Under the pieces are notes generated by a model that was given only the letters and a program-made list of their open reading frames with translations, had not been told where the DNA came from and did not search any database. DNA of 37,299 nt from Deltaproteobacteria bacterium (GTDB taxonomy: Bacteria; Myxococcota; UBA727; VGSZ01): assembly GCA_020850995.1 (NCBI GenBank), contig JADZDP010000214.1, positions 1-37,299 of the forward strand, written 5' to 3'. The translations under genes were made by a program, and so were the position numbers. The stretch's first letter is position 1. Each line of letters begins with the position of its first letter. Shown piece after piece: positions 32,840 to 37,299 of the stretch.

Positions 32840-34024
32840 ATGCGGCACCTCCCCCTCCTCCTCTTGGCCGCGCTTGGCGCGGGCTGCGTCGCCGGTGAGC
32901 CCCTGCCCTTCGCGCCCGCCTCTGCTGACGCCGCCCCGCACCCTGGGGTGCTCGGCCCCTACCCCGTGGGCGTGCGCACCGAGACCTTCGTCGACACCCT
33001 GCGCATCGACGAGACGACCGGCGAGCCGCGCAAGCTGGTGACTGAGATCTGGTACCCGGCGGTGGAGGCGGCGCGCGAGGGCCCCTTCCAGAGCTACGCG
33101 CTCTACGACCGCATCCCCGAGGACCTGCGCGAGGGCCTCAGCCCCGAGGACCTCGGCACGCTGACGACAGAGGCGGTGCGCGACGCTGCGCCCCGCGCCG
33201 ACGGCGTCACCTTCCCCGTGGTGGTGTTCAGCCACGGCAAGGGCGGGCTGCGCGAGCAGAGCAACTACTTCACCGTGTTCCTGGCGAGCCACGGCTACGT
33301 GGTGGCCTCGCCCGATCACCAGGGCGACACCACCGTCGATCTGCTGCGCGAGCTGGTGGAGGATGGCGACCTGCAGGAAGACACGGTGATGGAGGCCATG
33401 GCCGAGCGCCCCGACGACGTGGTGGCCTTGCTCGATCTGCTGCGCGACGGGCTCGGCGCCGACGACCCCTTGCGCCCGCTGCTCGACTTCGAGCGCGTCG
33501 GCTGCGCCGGGCATTCGTTTGGCGCCTACACCTGCCTGGTGGCCGGCACCATCGACTACCGCGTCGACGCCGTGGTGGCGCACGCGCCGCCGAGCCAAGA
33601 CGTGGTGCAGCTGCAGTCGTCGGTGCTGATGGAGGAGATGCCGCGCCCCGTGCTAGTGCAGTCCGCCGGCCTCGATCGCACGCTGCCCGAAGACACCAAC
33701 GCCGCCGCCCTCGTCAGCCACCTGCCCGCGGGGCAGACGTGGTGGCTGTCGCTCGACGCCGCCGGACACTTCACCTACAGCGACCTGTGCGTGCTCGACG
33801 TCGCGGCCATCGACGCCGCGCTCGAGATCGACGCCTCCAACACGCTCACCGACGGCTGCGGCCCCGAGAACATCGCCACCGAGCTGGCGTTCCCGGCCAT
33901 TCGCACGAGCGGCATCGGCTTCTTCAACGCCGAGCTGCGCGGCTCGCCGGCGAGCATGCAGTTCCTGTCGCAAGAGGCGCTCGACGCGGTGGCCCCCGAC
34001 GTCGGCACCTTCGCGGCCAAGTAG
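32840..34024 (+). CDS. Alpha/beta-hydrolase lipoprotein (PAF-acetylhydrolase-like)
   Basis: Secreted lipoprotein of 394 residues (lipobox LGAGC, Cys16). The hydrolase fold shows the oxyanion segment VVVFSHGKGG, the nucleophile elbow CAGHSFGAYT (Ser226), an acid in SAGLDRTLPEDT and the histidine in AAGHFTYSD. The HGKGG strand and YVVASPDHQGDTT resemble the platelet-activating-factor acetylhydrolase/dienelactone hydrolase side of the superfamily, so it probably cleaves short-chain esters. The sequence after about residue 315 (DGCGPENIATELAFPAIRTSGIGFF) matches tails of similar lipoproteins. It is followed after 3 nt by a small gene. Confidence 0.9.
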   Translation: MRHLPLLLLAALGAGCVAGEPLPFAPASADAAPHPGVLGPYPVGVRTETFVDTLRIDETTGEPRKLVTEIWYPAVEAAREGPFQSYALYDRIPEDLREGLSPEDLGTLTTEAVRDAAPRADGVTFPVVVFSHGKGGLREQSNYFTVFLASHGYVVASPDHQGDTTVDLLRELVEDGDLQEDTVMEAMAERPDDVVALLDLLRDGLGADDPLRPLLDFERVGCAGHSFGAYTCLVAGTIDYRVDAVVAHAPPSQDVVQLQSSVLMEEMPRPVLVQSAGLDRTLPEDTNAAALVSHLPAGQTWWLSLDAAGHFTYSDLCVLDVAAIDAALEIDASNTLTDGCGPENIATELAFPAIRTSGIGFFNAELRGSPASMQFLSQEALDAVAPDVGTFAAK

Positions 34025-34027
34025 GCG

Positions 34028-34510
34028 ATGCAGCTCCTCCTCGGCGCCGCGGAGGCATCATCGCTGGTCACCGACGTGTACGAGGAGCACGGCACGATGG
34101 TGTGCACGTTGGCGTTCACCGAGCTCTCGGGGCGCGTCGCGCTCGACGACGGCGACGGCGACGTGCGCGGGCTGCGCCTCGAGGGCCAGCTCCCCGCCGG
34201 CCCCGGGCGAGTGACGCTCACGCCCGAGCGCGGCCTGGCGGGCGCGGTGGCGGCGCTGCGCGAGATCGAGCTCGGCGACGCCCTCATCGATGACGCCTGG
34301 GTGGTGCGCGGCGACGGCCCCGCGCTCTTGCTGGCGCTGGCGCCGCCCTTGCGGGCGCTGGCGCCACACGCGCCCACCGTCACCGTCGACGGCGAGGTGC
34401 TGCGCGTGAGCTTCGGCGCGCCCATCACGCGGGCGGAGCTAGGCACGCGCTTGCACGAGGCCTTCGCGCTCTGGGAGCGCGCCACCAGCTATCGGCAAGG
34501 CGCCGCGTAG
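34028..34510 (+). CDS. Hypothetical protein downstream of the hydrolase
   Basis: Protein of 160 residues starting 3 nt after the hydrolase stop. It has no signal peptide, no membrane helix and no motif I recognise. Composition suggests an alpha/beta fold: a strand-rich N-terminal half (TMVCTLAFTELSGRVALDD), a middle helix (AGAVAALREIELGDAL) and a Leu/Ala-rich segment (LLALAPPLRALAPHAPT), then DGEVLRVSFGAPI and a C-terminal helix. Codon use matches the neighbours, so it is probably real and cotranscribed with the hydrolase, although it lacks a clear ribosome-binding site of its own. Confidence 0.65.
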   Translation: MQLLLGAAEASSLVTDVYEEHGTMVCTLAFTELSGRVALDDGDGDVRGLRLEGQLPAGPGRVTLTPERGLAGAVAALREIELGDALIDDAWVVRGDGPALLLALAPPLRALAPHAPTVTVDGEVLRVSFGAPITRAELGTRLHEAFALWERATSYRQGAA

Positions 34511-34546
34511 CGGCTCGCTCGCCGATGAGGGCCCGCGAAAGGCCGC

Positions 34547-35635
34547 TCAGCCAAACGCCTCGCGCTTCAGGTGCTCGCGCGGCACGCCCAGCTCGTCGAG
34601 CATGGCGGTGACGCTCTCGAGGAAGCGCGGCGCGGGCTCGAGGCCTTGCTCGCGCGCCAGCCGCTGCTCATGACGCGTGACGGACGCGCCGCTGGCGAAC
34701 ACGCGCGCAGTGCCGGGGTCGCGCACGTGCTTGCGCAGCAGCTCCACGCTGACCTGGCCCCGCTGCGAGCCGGCGACGTCCTCGTCGCTGAGCAGCGGCA
34801 CCAGCTGCAGGCGGTCGGGGTAGGCGCGCGCCAAGGCCTCGAGCTGGTCGCGCAGCACGCTGTCGGCGAGGTTCTTGTGCTGCGTGATGACCGTGTGGCG
34901 CACGCGCGGGTGCCGGCCGTTCTTCAGCTCATCCTTGACGATGCTGTAGCTCGGCACCACGCCGGCGCCGCCCACCACGTGCACCACCTGGTCGGTGTGC
35001 TGATCGACGTCGTCGGAGAGGAAGTAGCTGCCGGTGATGCCCGTGACCACCAGCTCGCGGCCCTTGAGCGCGCTGTAGGCCAGGAAGGGCGACAAGAGCG
35101 GCGGCCAGGCGCCGCGCTTCGGGTCGTAGTCCTCCGCCTCCACGCAGATGGACAGGCACTTCTCGCCCGGCGCCGACTGCAGCGAGTAGGCGCGCGGCAG
35201 CTCTACCTTGGCCTTCTTGTCCTCGAGGAACGCGACCCAGTGCGCCAGCTCGGGGAACTGGTGCGGGTCGATGGAGAGGAACTGCCCGGCGCGGTAGGGC
35301 CCGGGATCGCCCACGAACAGATAGATCGAGGTGCAGGTGCGCGTGCGACGCACGCAGTCGACCACGACGGCGTCGAGCTTGCGCACCGCCGCCTGCATCG
35401 GTGCGTCGAGCTGCAACGGGCTCGGCGCCGGCGCGCCGAACGAGGGCATGGCGGGCGGCGGCGGCAGGCCCGGCGGTAGCGGCAAGCCCGGCGGCAACGG
35501 GGGCATCGACACGGGGGTCATGGGCGGCGGCGGCAGGCCGGGCGGCGGCGCCGGCAGCCCGCTCAGGCTCGCGGGGGGACGAGCGGGAGGCGGGGCGCTG
35601 ACCAGGCCCGGTGGCGACAGCGGTTTCTCGGACAT
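34547..35635 (-). CDS. FNR-like flavin reductase with long Pro-rich N-terminus
   Basis: Protein of 362 residues. Residues 1-78 are low-complexity Pro/Gly/Ala with PPPG-type repeats, and the rest is a ferredoxin-NAD(P)H reductase fold: FAD domain with LPRAYSLQSAP (RAYS at 148-151) and a preceding GPYRAGQFLSI strand, and the NAD(P) domain with HVVGGAGVVPSY (222-228) and the C-terminal ARVFASGASVTRHEQRL. No 2Fe-2S domain is attached, so it should feed electrons to separate partners. GGGAG lies 6 nt before the ATG, a good ribosome site. The proline tail may tether the enzyme to a partner or the membrane; that is inferred. It diverges from xseA. Confidence 0.86.
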   Translation of the reverse strand: MSEKPLSPPGLVSAPPPARPPASLSGLPAPPPGLPPPPMTPVSMPPLPPGLPLPPGLPPPPAMPSFGAPAPSPLQLDAPMQAAVRKLDAVVVDCVRRTRTCTSIYLFVGDPGPYRAGQFLSIDPHQFPELAHWVAFLEDKKAKVELPRAYSLQSAPGEKCLSICVEAEDYDPKRGAWPPLLSPFLAYSALKGRELVVTGITGSYFLSDDVDQHTDQVVHVVGGAGVVPSYSIVKDELKNGRHPRVRHTVITQHKNLADSVLRDQLEALARAYPDRLQLVPLLSDEDVAGSQRGQVSVELLRKHVRDPGTARVFASGASVTRHEQRLAREQGLEPAPRFLESVTAMLDELGVPREHLKREAFG

Positions 35636-35770
35636 GCGCACTCCCTCACGGCACTGCGGTGGGCCTGATGGTGGCCCGCACCTGTCGGCCGTTCTACCGC
35701 GCCGCCGCGCCCGCACCCAAGGGGTGGCGCAGAATTGGTCCACGGTGCTACCTCGAGCCGGGGAGCCGCC

Positions 35771-37138
35771 GTGGCCAGCAGGAAGCGCAGCTTGGACCTC
35801 GTCGAGGGGAGCGCCGCCATCGAGGCCACGCGCCCGGCCAGCGCTGAGCGCCGCCAGCCCGGCACCCTCACGCCCTCCGAGGTGCTGCGGCGCGCCCGCG
35901 CCAACGTCGAGCACATCGGGTTGTGCCTGGTGCAAGGCGAGGTGGCCGAGGTGCGCAATCACCGCAACGGGCACCTGTTCTTCAAGCTGCTCGACCTGGA
36001 CGATCGCAGCGCCGGTCTGCCCTGCGTGCTGTGGGCGCGCGACGTCAAGCGCCTCGGCTTCACCATCGAGGACGGCCTCGCCGTGGTCCTCGACGGCAAG
36101 GTGGGCCTCAACGACTACGCCAGCGTGCAGCTCACGGTGCGCGAGGTGCAGCTGGTGGGCCAGGGCGCGCACGAGCTGGCCTTTCGCCAGCTCAAGGAGC
36201 GCCTGGAGAAGGAGGGGCTGTTCGCTCCCGAGCGCAAGCGCAAGCCGCCCTTCTTGCCGCGCGCCGTCGGCCTCGTCACCTCCAAGCAGGGCGCCGCCAT
36301 CAACGACGTGCTGGTGCGCTTGTTCGAGCGCTTCCCCGCCATGCCGGTGCTGGTGGCGCCCACCTTGGTGCAGGGCGAGGCGGCGCCCGCCGAGATCGCC
36401 GCCGCGCTCACCCGCCTCGATGGGAGCGGGCGCGTCGACGTCATCTTGCTGGTGCGCGGCGGCGGTGCGCGCGAAGATCTGCTGGCCTTCGACGACGAGC
36501 GCGTGGCGCGCGCCATCGTCGCATGCCGCGTGCCGGTGATCGCCGGCGTGGGCCACGAGGACGACGTCACCATCGCGGACCTGGTGGCCGATCTGCGGGC
36601 GGCCACGCCCACGCATGCCGCCGAGCTGGCGGTGCCGCGCCTGGCAGAGCTGCGGCGCACGCTCGACGAGCGCGTGCGCCGCATGCATGGCCGCGCCACG
36701 CACGCGCTCACCGGCAGGCGCATGCAGACGCAGGCGCTGACCCGGCGCCTCGAGCAAGCGGCCGCGCGTCGACGCAAAGGGCACGCCGATCGCGTGCGCG
36801 CGCTCGAGGCGCGCCTGCGTGCGCTGGCGCCCGGGCGCGTGTTGCGCGAGCAGGGCGCGCGCCTGGCCAAGCTCGAGGCGCGCCTGCGTCGCGCCATCGA
36901 GTCCGCCACCCAGGCGCGCGCCCAGCGCCTGTCGCTCTTGGCAGCGCGCCTCGAGGCCATGTCGCCGCTCACGGTGCTCGGCCGCGGCTACGCCATCGCC
37001 ACCCGCGTCGACGACGGGCGCGTGCTCACGGTGGCGCGCGACGCCCCGCCCGCCACCGAGATCGAGGTGCGGCTGGCGCACGGCTCGCTGCGCGCGCGCG
37101 TGCACGGTGAGCACGACCGCGACGAGCCCGCGCGCTGA
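35771..37138 (+). CDS. xseA: Exodeoxyribonuclease VII large subunit
   Basis: Large catalytic subunit of exonuclease VII, 455 residues from the GTG at 35771 (a GGGAG site lies upstream). The OB-fold nucleic-acid-binding domain spans about 30-130 (LTPSEVLRRARANVEHIGLCLVQGEVAEVRNHRNGHLFF), then the core has PRAVGLVTSKQGAAINDVL, ILLVRGGGAREDLLAFDDERVARAI, PVIAGVGHEDDVTIADLVADLRAATPTHAAE, which include the conserved D-x-G-T-like active-site region, and a long Arg/Ala coiled coil, about 300-400, ending in LGRGYAI. The small subunit gene xseB is not seen in the window and may follow downstream. Confidence 0.95.
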   Translation: MASRKRSLDLVEGSAAIEATRPASAERRQPGTLTPSEVLRRARANVEHIGLCLVQGEVAEVRNHRNGHLFFKLLDLDDRSAGLPCVLWARDVKRLGFTIEDGLAVVLDGKVGLNDYASVQLTVREVQLVGQGAHELAFRQLKERLEKEGLFAPERKRKPPFLPRAVGLVTSKQGAAINDVLVRLFERFPAMPVLVAPTLVQGEAAPAEIAAALTRLDGSGRVDVILLVRGGGAREDLLAFDDERVARAIVACRVPVIAGVGHEDDVTIADLVADLRAATPTHAAELAVPRLAELRRTLDERVRRMHGRATHALTGRRMQTQALTRRLEQAAARRRKGHADRVRALEARLRALAPGRVLREQGARLAKLEARLRRAIESATQARAQRLSLLAARLEAMSPLTVLGRGYAIATRVDDGRVLTVARDAPPATEIEVRLAHGSLRARVHGEHDRDEPAR

Positions 37139-37195
37139 CGCGAGCGACGCCCGAGCTCAAGGGCTGACAGACAATCGGTTGTCGGGCGCTCGATC

Positions 37196-37265
37196 TTGCG
37201 GGCTTCGGTTTGCGGGCGCCGGCCCTCGGGCGTCGGTGTCGGGCCGCGGGCTTCGGGCGGCGGGC
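37196..37265. repeat. Degenerate 14-bp tandem repeat in intergenic DNA
   Basis: Five units of 14 bp (TTGCGGGCTTCGGT, TTGCGGGCGCCGGC, CCTCGGGCGTCGGT, GTCGGGCCGCGGGC, TTCGGGCGGCGGGC) make a CGGGC-rich array in the 161 bp after xseA. The rest of 37139-37299 contains a 4-bp-stem hairpin around ACAATCGGTTGT (37171-37182) and no gene. Confidence 0.6.
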
Positions 37266-37299
37266 AACGGACCATCGCTGGTCGCGGGGCGTCGGTGGC

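Noticed and set aside
35636..37114. N-terminal extension of the FNR-like gene to 37114
   Set aside because: The extension is antisense to xseA, and a good ribosome-binding site precedes the ATG at 35635.

Overview
The window is about 70% G+C chromosomal DNA with densely packed genes. Many junctions are ATGA or GTGA overlaps, and many products carry signal peptides or lipoboxes. The mix of VWA-FHA protein, many lipoproteins, RpoH-like sigma factor with a long acidic N-terminus, Pro-rich low-complexity linkers and long extragenic palindromes suggests a Myxococcota or related deltaproteobacterial lineage. This placement is an inference; no rRNA or tRNA gene was seen to confirm it.

Layout. 1-3319 (+): trehalose synthesis genes otsA (5' end missing) and otsB, coupled to a Ca2+/Na+ antiporter and a MarR regulator. 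3237-5255 (-): a metallophosphoesterase-like lipoprotein and an EamA exporter. 5314-7076 (-): a small accessory-looking island with a DUF4258 toxin, a MqsA/YgiT-like antitoxin and a trypsin-like protease without a signal peptide. A perfect palindrome overlaps the toxin promoter. 7273-11924: an M61 peptidase, a divergent exported M24 aminopeptidase, a large nested palindrome and a lipoprotein with an Ig-like tail. 11963-13651 (-): purE-purK. 13766-15397 (+): a VWA-FHA protein. 15492-21563 (+): a heavy-metal RND efflux operon of CusCBA type, preceded by a small Cys-rich exported protein. 21575-22747 (+): an RpoH-like sigma factor, followed by a second nested palindrome. 22923-29061: a membrane protein, thioredoxin 2, degQ-kdsC (-), and a divergent soluble lytic transglycosylase coupled to an ATP-grasp enzyme. 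29062-29546: a 485-bp gene-free stretch holding a 289-bp nested inverted repeat with G-quadruplex arms and a CTT/CTG microsatellite. 29547-37138: exonuclease III, a SUI1-family protein, a Tat-exported metallophosphoesterase, a beta-propeller protein, an alpha/beta-hydrolase lipoprotein with a small partner, a Pro-rich FNR-like reductase and xseA. The last 161 bp hold a degenerate 14-bp tandem repeat.

Most genes are housekeeping or cell-envelope functions: osmoprotection, purine synthesis, envelope protein quality control, peptidoglycan turnover, metal efflux and DNA repair. The least ordinary parts are the toxin-antitoxin-protease island, the three palindromic elements (two of which start at the stop codon of the gene before them), and a recurrent -10-like box 6-7 nt before start codons that suggests several leaderless mRNAs. 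I found no CRISPR array, prophage or intact transposase.
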